NCBI GenBank assembly: GCA_025057575.1
Contig: JANXBO010000012.1
Coordinates: 1 to 61,113 of the forward strand
Origin: Candidatus Caldisaccharidevorator malaysiensis
Lineage (GTDB): Bacteria > Armatimonadota > Fervidibacteria > Fervidibacterales > Fervidibacteraceae
Length of the DNA stretch: 61,113 nucleotides
Direction of reading: 5' to 3'
The notes below the pieces were generated by a model. The model was not told where the DNA came from and searched no databases. It was given only the letters and a program-made list of their open reading frames with translations. The first letter of the stretch is position 1. Each line of letters opens with the position of its first letter. Below are positions 25,177 through 33,596 of the stretch, piece after piece. A program made the position numbers and the translations under genes.

Positions 25177-25235
25177 ACCACCTCTCCCGGCAGACTGGAC
25201 AAAACCAGTCTGCTGATGGGTCGGTTACCAGTAGA

Positions 25236-27542
25236 TCAGTAGAATTGTCCGACGCTGGTATCCAGAAAAGCCCCTTCGTTGGAAGTGCCAAAGAACTGCT
25301 GGAGTATGGGGAAGGCTTTGACAACAAAAAAGAAACGGAATTCCCGAGTCTCCCTGTTGAAAGTCAGCCACATCTGGTAGCAGTGAAAGTCCCGAGTCAA
25401 CCGAAACTGAGCGATGTCCAGTTTCTTGAGGACGCCGCTATAACCCGCCAATCCTTCTAACCGCCAGTTGCGAAAGGGGCTCCAGTCTAAGAAGAGTCGC
25501 ACCCGTGACCATTCGCCTCTCGTCGGCGAGTAGCGAAAGGTCAACTCAGACCGAAAGCCCCCTGGTGGTGGGGGCGGTCGTTCCTCGCCGAAGGGTGAGG
25601 GGCGAAAACCGTAATAGTTGACAAAAGTGCCGCCCGTCGGCAGACCTAATCCGCCAGGCTGACTAATCACGAGACGCCCCAAAATGTCCTGCCACTGTCC
25701 CCTTTCCAGGCTGTATCCTGACGAAAGATCAAAAGCAAAGCCCCTACTGGGATTCCACCGCAGATTCAAAAGCGCATCGCGGAAGAAGTTCCGCTCTATG
25801 TCAAGCCCTGTAGAGGCGGAAAAAACGAATCGCTGGGACGGACTAATTTGCATCCTCAGGTCGGCGTTCTCGTAAGCCGTCAACGCGTCCGATCGAAAGG
25901 GGCTGAAACCCCGATGCTTTTGAACCCAATAGGAAAGATCAAGGGAACTTTGACCGCCCCACTGCCAGTTCAGGCTCCCACGATACGAGTAAAGGTATTG
26001 CGCCGTATCGTTGCCGTAGAGGTATTGATGGAATGTGGCACTGTGGGTCCAGCGAAGAGAGCGGGTGAGGGACAGAGAGCGGGTCGGCGTCTCTAAACGG
26101 ATGTCCACCCGCTCGGTTGTCGTCACTGCCCTGGTGGGACCAAACTGGGGCTCTTGCCATCGGGAGAGACCGATGGAAGCCGTCGGGAGGAGAAAGGACG
26201 CTCTCCGTGGTCGGAAGGCGAAACTTACCTCAGGGGTGCGGTCAAGGGCGTAAAAGAAATTGTCGCCGGTAAAGCGATCCTTGTCGGGATCCACCCTCTG
26301 TTCAAAACGCAGGGCGGCGTCCCAAGCGTCCGAAAAACGCTGACGAAACTCCACCCTTTGGGTTAATTCCGCATCGGTCGGTTGACCGAAGCGGCGGGTT
26401 TGTCTTAAGTTCACTTGCACGTTGACCGATTGGCGGGCGGACGAGAGAGTGTGAAGGAGCGTCCAATTGTCATCCGACGATTGGGTTCTTCCCGAACCGT
26501 AACCGAGAGAACGAAAGTCCAGTTGACTGGAGCCGCGGCGCCAGGTCTTTCGGAGGGAGATGAGCCGGCTGAAATTGGAAAAACTCAGACCATAAAAGGG
26601 GGTGTTGCTTCTTCGGTCCCAGTTCAGAGCCAGTAATAGTCCGGCCGCCAGCATTTGGCTATGGCGCCAGGATAGGTTCTGCTCCCTTCCCCCAAAGGCA
26701 GTTTGTTGGGTCGTGAAGTTAAAACCACCTTCGAAGCGACTGAACTTGTAGTTATGTTCCAGCCCATAGCCCGTCCCTCTCCTCTGTGTCAGATCCAGAA
26801 GGAGGTTAGCGGACTGGGATTGAGTGTCCAGCAGTCCGAAAGAGGTCCGCACAAACCAACCGTTGATGTTGTCTTGACCCACTTCAGGGCTGAACGGCAG
26901 CCGGCTCCGCTGCCGTCGGGGCTTAAGGGAGATGGTATAGCGCCCCAGGCTTAAGATTCGGGTCCGACCGATGAAAAGTCCCACACCCCTCAAAATCAAC
27001 CGGTCATCAGGAATCATTATCATCTCGCGAGATTGAAGGCTGTAGTGGGGATGAGGTCGGTCGCAGGACGAGACACTCCCTCGCTGACCCGTCATCCTGT
27101 TTTCTCTCCCCTCCGCCGCCGCCAGGCGAAAGTAGATCGGCTCCGCAACCCCTTCCTCAAAGTAACCCGGCTCTACCGTTAACTGAGCGCTGTTTAGAGT
27201 CCAGAGACGCTTGTCAACAAAGTAGAGGAGTCGTCCGCCCTGAAACTCGGCACCCCGGTCAAAAATTCCTCTCAGCCCCTCTTCCGCTTCCAGAACTTTC
27301 TCTGTCTCGCTGTAACGGACCCGTCGGGCGAACAAAGTCAGCCCCTGATAGGTCACCTTTGCCGTGCCTTCCCCATCCAAGGTCCTCCATTGACGCTCTT
27401 GGGGGAAATACTTGATCGACAGTTCGCTCTCCAGTCCGATCTCCTGAGGTCCTTCCTGGGCGATCAGTGGCGTCAAAGCAAAAAGATCGGTAAGGATCCA
27501 AAAAAAGATCCAAACGATCGCCTGGAGGACGCCTCTCCTCAC
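25236..27542 (-). CDS. lptD: LptD-like outer-membrane LPS/lipid export protein
   Basis: 768 residues. The start is inferred as GTG 27542, overlapping the TGA of the LptF/G gene (GTGA) and preceded by GGAGG. It opens a signal peptide (VLQAIVWIFFWILTDLFA, ending near LIAQ). Residues about 30-230 are an OstA/LptA-like beta-jellyroll (VTYQGLTLFARRVRYSETEKVLEAEEG). The rest is amphipathic beta-strands rich in aromatic and Arg residues, typical of a large barrel, ending in aromatic residues (VGQFY). LptD inserts lipopolysaccharide or a related lipid in the outer leaflet. Sequence similarity to proteobacterial LptD is weak, so the call rests on architecture and the LptF/G neighbour. Confidence 0.78.
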   Translation of the reverse strand: MRRGVLQAIVWIFFWILTDLFALTPLIAQEGPQEIGLESELSIKYFPQERQWRTLDGEGTAKVTYQGLTLFARRVRYSETEKVLEAEEGLRGIFDRGAEFQGGRLLYFVDKRLWTLNSAQLTVEPGYFEEGVAEPIYFRLAAAEGRENRMTGQRGSVSSCDRPHPHYSLQSREMIMIPDDRLILRGVGLFIGRTRILSLGRYTISLKPRRQRSRLPFSPEVGQDNINGWFVRTSFGLLDTQSQSANLLLDLTQRRGTGYGLEHNYKFSRFEGGFNFTTQQTAFGGREQNLSWRHSQMLAAGLLLALNWDRRSNTPFYGLSFSNFSRLISLRKTWRRGSSQLDFRSLGYGSGRTQSSDDNWTLLHTLSSARQSVNVQVNLRQTRRFGQPTDAELTQRVEFRQRFSDAWDAALRFEQRVDPDKDRFTGDNFFYALDRTPEVSFAFRPRRASFLLPTASIGLSRWQEPQFGPTRAVTTTERVDIRLETPTRSLSLTRSLRWTHSATFHQYLYGNDTAQYLYSYRGSLNWQWGGQSSLDLSYWVQKHRGFSPFRSDALTAYENADLRMQISPSQRFVFSASTGLDIERNFFRDALLNLRWNPSRGFAFDLSSGYSLERGQWQDILGRLVISQPGGLGLPTGGTFVNYYGFRPSPFGEERPPPPPGGFRSELTFRYSPTRGEWSRVRLFLDWSPFRNWRLEGLAGYSGVLKKLDIAQFRLTRDFHCYQMWLTFNRETREFRFFFVVKAFPILQQFFGTSNEGAFLDTSVGQFY

Positions 27543-28717
27543 CGCTCCCTCCACAGCAGCCAGGCGCCCATTATCCCAAAAAAGATATTGGTAGACCAAG
27601 CAGCCAAAAAGGGATCTATGCGAAACTTCTCGCCGAAGGCTCTCGCCCAGGCAATGGCACCTTGGTAGAGAAAAACGCCCAGGATGGCGATGAACAGACC
27701 AGCAAAAGAGCCCCTGGGGGCATATCGCAACGCCAACGGCGCCGCCCACAGAGACATTATCAAGGTGGCAGCCGGAATGGCAAACTTAAAATGGTAGTCA
27801 ATCTTCCACGAATAAGTGTCCAGCCCTGCCTTGTCAAAAAATTCAATGCGCTCCTTCATCTCACGGGTCGGTAATTGGGTGATCTGCCGCTCTTGCGACC
27901 AGAACTTTTCAATGTCCTCATCCAGGTTCAAGGTCATCGTTTTAAACGGTTTTTCGGTGTGGTAGACGGTTCTCCCTGATCGGTCAAAAGCGTGGACGAC
28001 ACCGTCGTGAAGAGTCCACAGGTTGGCGTGAGGCTTTTTCTCCGCCCACTGTGCGGCGATCATCTCGGGGAACTCCCACCGTCTTGGGTCTCGCCGCACG
28101 ATCAGAACCCCTCTCAGACGGTTGGTCGCCCTGTCTACCTCCCGAACGTAAAAGTAAAAAGAGTCGCCGACTTTAAAGAACTTGTCTTGCTCTAAAAGAG
28201 GGGTCGGGTTGGCGAACAGAATTTTGTGAATCAGGTTGTCGGCCCGATAGTTGGCTTCCGGGACGATCCGATCGTTCAGGTAAAAATCGCCGACAGTAAC
28301 GAAAGAGGCAACGACGAGGAACGGGTAGACCATTCTTTGGACGCTGACACCGCACGCCCGGAGCGCCATCAGTTCCATTTCTCTGCCCAGTCGGTTCAAC
28401 ACAACAGAAGTGCACAAAATCATCCCGATCGGAATGGCAAGGGCAGAGGCTTCTGGGATAAGGTAAATGAGGATCAACAGCATCTCTTTTGCCGGAAGAC
28501 CTCGGTTGATGATGAGGTTGATCACTTGATAAAGGTAGTGCCCTGTCAACACAACGACAAAAAAGGAAAGACCCGTCAGAAAGGGCAGGATCATTTCCCG
28601 AAAAAAATACCGGTCCATCCGAGAGAGGAACGGAACCCACCAAAGGAGCCGTTCCCAGCGGTCATCACGGGGCAGTTCGGGGACCAGACTTTGTCCTCTC
28701 GGCTGTGTCTTGACCAT
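27539..28717 (-). CDS. LptF/LptG family permease
   Basis: 392 residues with six membrane helices, three at each end and a periplasmic beta-jellyroll between. Typical motifs are FLTGLSFFVVVLTGHYLYQ, YLIPEASALAIPIGMILCTSVVLNRLGREMELMALRACGVS (the conserved LptF/G coupling region) and the C-terminal FKFAIPAATLIMSLWAAPLAL. With LptB it extracts lipid from the inner membrane. Only one LptF/G-type protein is here; diderms outside Proteobacteria often have one or two unlinked copies. It is translationally coupled to the LptD-like gene. Confidence 0.9.
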   Translation of the reverse strand: MVKTQPRGQSLVPELPRDDRWERLLWWVPFLSRMDRYFFREMILPFLTGLSFFVVVLTGHYLYQVINLIINRGLPAKEMLLILIYLIPEASALAIPIGMILCTSVVLNRLGREMELMALRACGVSVQRMVYPFLVVASFVTVGDFYLNDRIVPEANYRADNLIHKILFANPTPLLEQDKFFKVGDSFYFYVREVDRATNRLRGVLIVRRDPRRWEFPEMIAAQWAEKKPHANLWTLHDGVVHAFDRSGRTVYHTEKPFKTMTLNLDEDIEKFWSQERQITQLPTREMKERIEFFDKAGLDTYSWKIDYHFKFAIPAATLIMSLWAAPLALRYAPRGSFAGLFIAILGVFLYQGAIAWARAFGEKFRIDPFLAAWSTNIFFGIMGAWLLWRER

Positions 28718-28800
28718 CGTTGTTAGTGGAAAGGGTTTTAGACCGGGACCCTCTTCTCCTTGCCTTAGTGTATCACTTGCTTGCTCATCATCCGCAACCC

Positions 28801-29634
28801 TTATCTTTCGTCACACCAGAAGGAAACCGGACTGTAGGGCACGAGACCTGCTCGGGCACCTTCAAGGAGAAAAGCTCGGATGGCTTGCCTGCCGACCTCC
28901 CCCATATGGAGCGTTAAGTCACTCACATAAAGCCCGACGAAACTTTCCGTTCTCTCTCTGTTGAGCCCTCGCCCGAACCCCTGAGCATACCGAAGGGACT
29001 CCTCCCTTCGCTGAAACGCCATTTTAATGCTCTCCGTCAGATGCTTAGCAACCAGAGCCTTCACTTCCTCAAAAAGATCCCGCCGGACCAGATTGACCCC
29101 GAGGGGCAAGGGAAGACCTGTTTTCTCCTTCCACCACTTGCCCAGGTCACCAACCTTCACCAGCCCCAACTCTTCATAAGTAAGTTGTCCCTCGTGGATC
29201 AACAGTCCTAACGGGACCGTCCCGGCAGCGACGGCTGGCAGGATCTGATCAAAAGGCATCACGGTAAACGGAGTGGGACCGACGGCCAGGCGCAGGGCGA
29301 GGTAGGCAGACGTCAAAGTGCCCGGAACCGCCACCTTCAAGCGCGAAATTTCTGAAAAACTGAATGATCTTTGGGCGACTAAGATCGGTCCGTAACCATC
29401 ACCCATACTGGCACCCACCGGCAAGATCTCATACTTTTGTGCCAAGTAGGCGCACGCGTGGACCGATGCGGCGGTCACATCCAGTTGACCCTTCAAGGCT
29501 AACCGATTCAGGTTCTCTATATCCGTGACGATATGACGATAGGTGATGGGATCTGTCGGGATTAAGCCAGTGGCGATCCCGTAAAACATAAAAGCATCAT
29601 CAGCGTCGGGGCTATGACCGATTCGGATCTCCAT
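28801..29634 (-). CDS. mqnD: 1,4-dihydroxy-6-naphthoate synthase MqnD
   Basis: 277 residues. MqnD converts cyclic dehypoxanthinyl futalosine to 1,4-dihydroxy-6-naphthoate in the futalosine menaquinone pathway. The N-terminus IGHSPDADDAFMFYG is diagnostic, with DIENLNRLALKG, DVTAASVHACAYL, SMGDGYGPILVAQ and LLIHEGQLTYEELGL (conserved His region) following. It has the periplasmic-binding-protein-like fold but no signal peptide. It overlaps the upstream glycosyltransferase gene by 23 bases. It implies respiration with menaquinone made through futalosine. Confidence 0.95.
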   Translation of the reverse strand: MEIRIGHSPDADDAFMFYGIATGLIPTDPITYRHIVTDIENLNRLALKGQLDVTAASVHACAYLAQKYEILPVGASMGDGYGPILVAQRSFSFSEISRLKVAVPGTLTSAYLALRLAVGPTPFTVMPFDQILPAVAAGTVPLGLLIHEGQLTYEELGLVKVGDLGKWWKEKTGLPLPLGVNLVRRDLFEEVKALVAKHLTESIKMAFQRREESLRYAQGFGRGLNRERTESFVGLYVSDLTLHMGEVGRQAIRAFLLEGARAGLVPYSPVSFWCDER

Positions 29635-31279
29635 TAGATTGGCGATTCGCCTCCCTCATCCGCTCTTCCTGAGCCAACAAATTGGTATTGGTCAACCAAA
29701 GATAGTTTGCTTTTTCCCCCACGGGGTAAAGACTAACCTGACGCAATAAGGGCACTGCATCTGTTTTCCTGACCAGCACGTCCAACCGAGACGGACCTTG
29801 CGCCAACCGAGCTAACTGATCGGGGTCGTCTATGCGCAGGACCTTGCGGCGACTGTAGAAAACCGCACTGGATAGGTCCCGTCGGAAGACAACGACAAGT
29901 CCGAACCCACTTTGTTGAGAGACGGACCGAGCCCACCAGCGAATGGGCTCCTGGCGATATTGGGTAACACGAGGCGCTACGCTTGCCAAAGCGATAGCGA
30001 GGGAGAAAAGAGAGATGATCAACAAACCCACAGCCATTAGCCATCGGTGATGCACCCAGGCGACCCAGACAGCCCCTAAAAGGAGCAAAAAAACAATCCA
30101 CCATATTCCAGACCCCAGATCAACAATCCCTTCCGATATCCAGCGTTCTTTCCAAAAAGGAACCAAGTTGATGGCAAAGGGAAGGCAACTGACGGTGAGG
30201 GCCAGAAAAACCAAGGTGACCAATAGGCAGAGGCGGATTCCGCGGGGAATAAAAGAACCTCCCTGGTTCAGCCAAAGGGCGGCGAGACTGATGAGAGCGG
30301 GAAGGGAGAGCAGCGCATACTGAGGATTTTTCGTTCGGGAGAAGGTAAAGAGAACGATGGGTAAAAGAGCCCAGACGGTGAGGAGGATCTGGTAGCGATC
30401 CCGATCGCCACCCTGCCCGACTCGCCAGCGCATTTCGGTTACGGACAAGATGCCCCAGGGCGCCGAAAAGACGAAAAGCACTGCGGGGAAGTAGACAATG
30501 TGACCGAAAAAGGGCATTCCAGGAGGTGACCAGCCAGCAAAACGAGCGATGTTTTCCTTAAAAAGGAATTGCCTTAAAAAGGCACCATCGGTTTGAATGG
30601 TAACGGCGATATACCAGGGAAGGGTGGTCAAGAGGAACAGAAAGGAGGCTTTGAAGAGGCTCTTTCTTGCAGCCACAAGATTGGATAAGGTAGCGGCTCC
30701 ACCGTCGGCAAGGACTGCCCCGAGCAGCGGAATCAAAAGGGGCAACACAAACCCCGTGGGACCTTTGGTCAGAACCGCCAGACCCATTGCCATGCCAGCG
30801 ACCAGGAAAGGTTCGGAGCGCAAACTCCTCAGCCCTCGCCACAGGCTGATGACCGCCAGGCTCATCAGAAAGGTCAGCACCATATCGGTAATGGCAGCGT
30901 GGGAAAACAGTTGAAATCCCGGACTGACCAGCAAGCACAGAGCCGTCAGCCCTGCCAGCGGGAAACCGCCGATCGGATAGGCAAAAGAAGCCATTAGGGC
31001 AGCCAGACCCAATCCCGCGACAACAGAAGGCAACCGAGCCGCCAACTCATTGACACCGAAGAAAAGATACGAAGCAGCGATGAGCCAGTAAAAGAATACA
31101 GGCTTGGCGAATCGCGGCTCCTGGTTAAAAGTCGGAACCACAAAGTCCCCTGTCTTAAGCATCATTCGGGCTGTCTCGGCGTAGCGAGGTTCATCGGTGT
31201 CAAAAAGGGGAAGGTGAAGAGAAAGGAAAGTAAGAGAGACGGAAAGGATCAGTAAAGTCCCAAAAAGACGGTTACTCAT
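29612..31279 (-). CDS. ArnT/PMT-like membrane glycosyltransferase (GT39/GT83 family)
   Basis: 555 residues, about 12 membrane helices. After the first helix comes the catalytic-loop motif DTDEPRYAETARMMLKTGDF, the DE-containing loop of PMT/ArnT GT-C enzymes, and EPRFAKPVFFYWL, the second conserved loop. These enzymes transfer sugars from polyprenyl-phosphate carriers to lipid A, proteins or other acceptors on the periplasmic side. Its position beside the LptF/G-LptD block fits envelope glycolipid modification. No clear ribosome site; a tRNA promoter lies divergently just upstream. Confidence 0.88.
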   Translation of the reverse strand: MSNRLFGTLLILSVSLTFLSLHLPLFDTDEPRYAETARMMLKTGDFVVPTFNQEPRFAKPVFFYWLIAASYLFFGVNELAARLPSVVAGLGLAALMASFAYPIGGFPLAGLTALCLLVSPGFQLFSHAAITDMVLTFLMSLAVISLWRGLRSLRSEPFLVAGMAMGLAVLTKGPTGFVLPLLIPLLGAVLADGGAATLSNLVAARKSLFKASFLFLLTTLPWYIAVTIQTDGAFLRQFLFKENIARFAGWSPPGMPFFGHIVYFPAVLFVFSAPWGILSVTEMRWRVGQGGDRDRYQILLTVWALLPIVLFTFSRTKNPQYALLSLPALISLAALWLNQGGSFIPRGIRLCLLVTLVFLALTVSCLPFAINLVPFWKERWISEGIVDLGSGIWWIVFLLLLGAVWVAWVHHRWLMAVGLLIISLFSLAIALASVAPRVTQYRQEPIRWWARSVSQQSGFGLVVVFRRDLSSAVFYSRRKVLRIDDPDQLARLAQGPSRLDVLVRKTDAVPLLRQVSLYPVGEKANYLWLTNTNLLAQEERMREANRQSNGDPNRS

Positions 31280-31288
31280 TGGGTCTCG

Positions 31289-31317
31289 TTGCGATCGGGG
31301 ACAGCATCGGGTATAAT
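31289..31317 (+). promoter_or_regulatory. Sigma70-type promoter for tRNA-Pro(TGG)
   Basis: TTGCGA (31289-31294), a 17-bp spacer and TATAAT (31312-31317), ending 14 bases before the tRNA 5' end. Good match to the housekeeping consensus. Confidence 0.7.
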
Positions 31318-31331
31318 AAAAAGATTGGAAG

Positions 31332-31406
31332 CGGGGTGTGGCGCAGTTTGGACAGCGCGCTGGGTTTGGGACCCAGAGGTCCCCGGTTCAAATCCGGGCG
31401 CCCCGA
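31332..31406 (+). tRNA. tRNA-Pro (anticodon TGG)
   Basis: A cloverleaf folds with acceptor CGGGGTG/CGCCCCG, anticodon stem CTGGG/CCCAG around TTTGGGA, and T arm CCCGG-TTCAAAT-CCGGG. Discriminator A; CCA is not encoded. Confidence 0.95.
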
Positions 31407-31439
31407 TGGCGATGTTAAAATAGAAATGATTATCACCAA

Positions 31440-31515
31440 GCGGGTGTAGCTCACTCGGCAGAGCACCAGCCTTCCAAGCTGGGGGTAGCGGGTTCGAATC
31501 CCGTCACCCGCTCCA
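31440..31515 (+). tRNA. tRNA-Gly (anticodon TCC)
   Basis: Acceptor GCGGGTG/CACCCGC, anticodon stem CCAGC/GCTGG around CTTCCAA, T loop TTCGAAT. Discriminator T followed by an encoded CCA. Confidence 0.95.
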
Positions 31516-31541
31516 CTTGTGGTCCTCTCCCCGCTAAAAAG

Positions 31542-31614
31542 TGCCCCCGCCCGGACTCGAACCGGGATTTCCGGCTTAGGAGGCCAGCGCTCTGTCCGCT
31601 TGAGCTACGGGGGC
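31542..31614 (-). tRNA. tRNA-Arg (anticodon CCT)
   Basis: Minus strand: acceptor GCCCCCG/CGGGGGC, anticodon loop CTCCTAA, T loop TTCGAGT. Reads AGG. Last of four co-directional tRNAs transcribed leftward from the Ser tRNA. Confidence 0.95.
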
Positions 31615-31624
31615 TGACCGACAG

Positions 31625-31699
31625 CGCGCCCGGCAGGATTTGAACCTGCGGCCCCTGGCTCCGGAGGCCAGTGCTCTGTCCGGGCTGAGCTACGGGCGC
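31625..31699 (-). tRNA. tRNA-Arg (anticodon CCG)
   Basis: Minus strand: acceptor GCGCCCG/CGGGCGC, anticodon stem CTGGC/GCCAG around CTCCGGA, T loop TTCAAAT. Discriminator G. Reads CGG. Confidence 0.95.
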
Positions 31700-31757
31700 A
31701 ATGTCCTATCCAATCCTTTCCTATCCTTTGACATTTCCTTTAAGATTATGGGTCTGG

Positions 31758-31832
31758 CGCGCCCGTCGGGACTTGAACCCGAGACCTCTGGCTCCGCAGG
31801 CCAGCGCTCTATCCGAACTGAGCTACGGGCGC
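31758..31832 (-). tRNA. tRNA-Arg (anticodon GCG)
   Basis: Minus strand: acceptor GCGCCCG/CGGGCGC, anticodon stem CTGGC/GCCAG around CTGCGGA. The anticodon is GCG, not the ACG that most bacteria edit to inosine. Arms and acceptor closely match the adjacent Arg-CCG tRNA, suggesting a duplicated pair. Two bases separate it from the Ser tRNA. Confidence 0.93.
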
Positions 31833-31834
31833 AG

Positions 31835-31925
31835 CGGAGGGACCGGGATTCGAACCCGGGGGCAGGGCTCCCCACCCCGCCACGGCTTAGCAGGCCGTTG
31901 CCTTCGACCACTCGGCCATCCCTCC
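31835..31925 (-). tRNA. tRNA-Ser (anticodon GCT)
   Basis: Minus strand: class II tRNA with a long variable arm. Acceptor GGAGGGA/TCCCTCC, anticodon stem ACGGC/GCCGT around CTGCTAA, T loop TTCGAAT. Reads AGC/AGT. First of the leftward tRNA group. Confidence 0.95.
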
Positions 31926-31993
31926 TCCCCTTTTATTGTGCCACTGAATATCGCTTGTGACGATTGGGGCAACCCCACCTTTCTTTTTTACGC

Positions 31994-31999
31994 TATAAT
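31994..31999 (+). promoter_or_regulatory. Possible -10 box for tRNA-Pro(GGG)
   Basis: A TATAAT hexamer ends 17 bases before the tRNA. No convincing -35 is found at the proper distance. Confidence 0.45.
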
Positions 32000-32016
32000 G
32001 GACGGCGATGAGAGGT

Positions 32017-32093
32017 CGGGGTGTGGCGCAGCTTGGTAGCGCGCTGGCATGGGGGGCCAGAGGTCCCGGGTTCAAATCCCGGCACCCCGACCA
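32017..32093 (+). tRNA. tRNA-Pro (anticodon GGG)
   Basis: Acceptor CGGGGTG/CACCCCG, anticodon stem CTGGC/GCCAG around ATGGGGG, T arm CCGGG-TTCAAAT-CCCGG. Discriminator A and an encoded CCA. The aminotransferase gene starts 30 bases downstream and may be co-transcribed. Confidence 0.94.
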
Positions 32094-32122
32094 GACCTTC
32101 TAACTCTTGAAAGGTGTTTCCG

Positions 32123-33370
32123 ATGGCGGATCCTCAGACGATCGCCCGACTTTATGCGGAACACATCAATCCAGGTCTCGTGCGATTGATGCATTTCGCC
32201 GGCGTTGATCAAATGGAGGTCAGAGCCGAAGGGGTCTATGTCTATGATGGAGAAGGCAACGCTTACCTGGACTTCCTTGCCGGTTTTGGGGCACTGAATT
32301 TCGGGCATCGCCATCCCCAAATCGTCAAGGCAGTGGAAGACCAACTGTCCCGACAGCCTCTTTCCAGCCGGGTCCTGTTCAATGAGGTGACCGCTCGCCT
32401 TGCCCATCGGCTCAGCCAGATCACGCCGGGAAACCTGAAATACTGCTTTTTCTGTCACAGTGGCGCAGAAGCCGTGGAAGCCTGCCTCAAACTTGCCCGG
32501 CTGTCCACTGGAAGGAAAAAAATCGTCTCTATGAACGGGGGTTATCACGGTAAAACTCTGGGTGCTCTCAGCGCCTCCGGTCGTCATCTTTATCGCGCAC
32601 CTTTTGAACCCCTCTTGGACTGGTTCACCTTCGTGCCTTTCGGCGATTGCTCTGCCCTTGAAGAAGCCGTGACGGAAGAAACAGCCGCCGTCTTGGTGGA
32701 ACCGATCCAGGGCGAGGGGGGCATCATCGTTCCACCGGATGACTTTCTTCCTTTCGCTCGGAAAGTCTGCGACCGTGTTGGGGCTCTTCTAATCGTTGAT
32801 GAGGTCCAGACGGGGCTGGGTCGGACGGGACGAAACTTTGCCATTGAGCACTGGGGCGTCGCCCCCGACTTAATGCCCTTGGCAAAGTCCTTAGGCGGTG
32901 GGGTCCTTCCGTTGGGGGCAGCCGTCGGCACCGAAGAAGCCTTCCGACCTCTTTTTGACAAACCTCTCCTTCACTCGTCCACCCTCGGGGGCAATCCGTT
33001 AGCCTGTGCTGCTGGACTGGCAGCGCTGGAAGTTCTGGAATCAGAGAGGCTTGCCGAAAGAACCTTCCATCTGGGTAACCTCTTGATCCACGGACTCAAT
33101 AACCTCAAGAACCGTTTCCCCGATTTCATCGCCGATGTCCGAGGTAAGGGTCTTTTAGTAGGCATTGAGTTTGCTGATGAGGATGGCGCTGCTTTGACGG
33201 CGACCATGCTGATTAAGCGGCGCATCCTGACCGCTTACACTCTTAACAACCCCAAGGTCATCCGCTTACAGCCTCCCCTCATCGTAGAAGAACATCACAT
33301 CAGTGAGGTGCTGTCTGCATTTGAAGATGCCTTGGCGGAAGTCCGGTCTTTGATTGCCCAGTTGGCTTAA
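32123..33370 (+). CDS. Class III PLP aminotransferase (ornithine/putrescine aminotransferase-like)
   Basis: 415 residues from ATG 32123, with GAAAGGTG upstream. Class III signatures are visible: FCHSGAEAVEACLKLAR, MNGGYHGKTLGALSASG, VEPIQGEGGI, VDEVQTGLGRTG and the PLP-binding Lys in LMPLAKSLGGGVLPLG. HSSTLGGNPLACAAGLAAL follows. These enzymes move the omega-amino group of ornithine, acetylornithine, putrescine or 4-aminobutyrate to 2-oxoglutarate. The exact substrate cannot be settled from the sequence, and no arginine or polyamine genes are adjacent. Confidence 0.88.
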   Translation: MADPQTIARLYAEHINPGLVRLMHFAGVDQMEVRAEGVYVYDGEGNAYLDFLAGFGALNFGHRHPQIVKAVEDQLSRQPLSSRVLFNEVTARLAHRLSQITPGNLKYCFFCHSGAEAVEACLKLARLSTGRKKIVSMNGGYHGKTLGALSASGRHLYRAPFEPLLDWFTFVPFGDCSALEEAVTEETAAVLVEPIQGEGGIIVPPDDFLPFARKVCDRVGALLIVDEVQTGLGRTGRNFAIEHWGVAPDLMPLAKSLGGGVLPLGAAVGTEEAFRPLFDKPLLHSSTLGGNPLACAAGLAALEVLESERLAERTFHLGNLLIHGLNNLKNRFPDFIADVRGKGLLVGIEFADEDGAALTATMLIKRRILTAYTLNNPKVIRLQPPLIVEEHHISEVLSAFEDALAEVRSLIAQLA

Positions 33371-33596
33371 CGGGCAGCCAGACCCAGAGCAGAAGCACGC
33401 TTGTATCTTCACCCGTGTCACTTTGATCCAGCAGCACTTTGTTGAGATGTCCGTATTTCCTTAGGAATGACCGAAGGGTGACCAAGGAGCCTTTCTTTGA
33501 TCAAGGTTGCGTTGTAAGAAAGGTTTTCATTGCCGATAAAGGGCGATGTTGTTATCTTTGAGAGGAGCGCAAGCCCTGACGAGGAGATGATGCCCT

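Noticed and set aside
31690-32075. Several frames with RPSGLEPETSG/RRDLNPRPLAP-like peptides
   Set aside because: These are the well-known false translations of tRNA genes; the tRNAs fold fully.
31280-32122. tRNA island as the edge of an integrated element
   Set aside because: No integrase, no att-like direct repeat of a tRNA end, and flanking genes are ordinary chromosomal ones.
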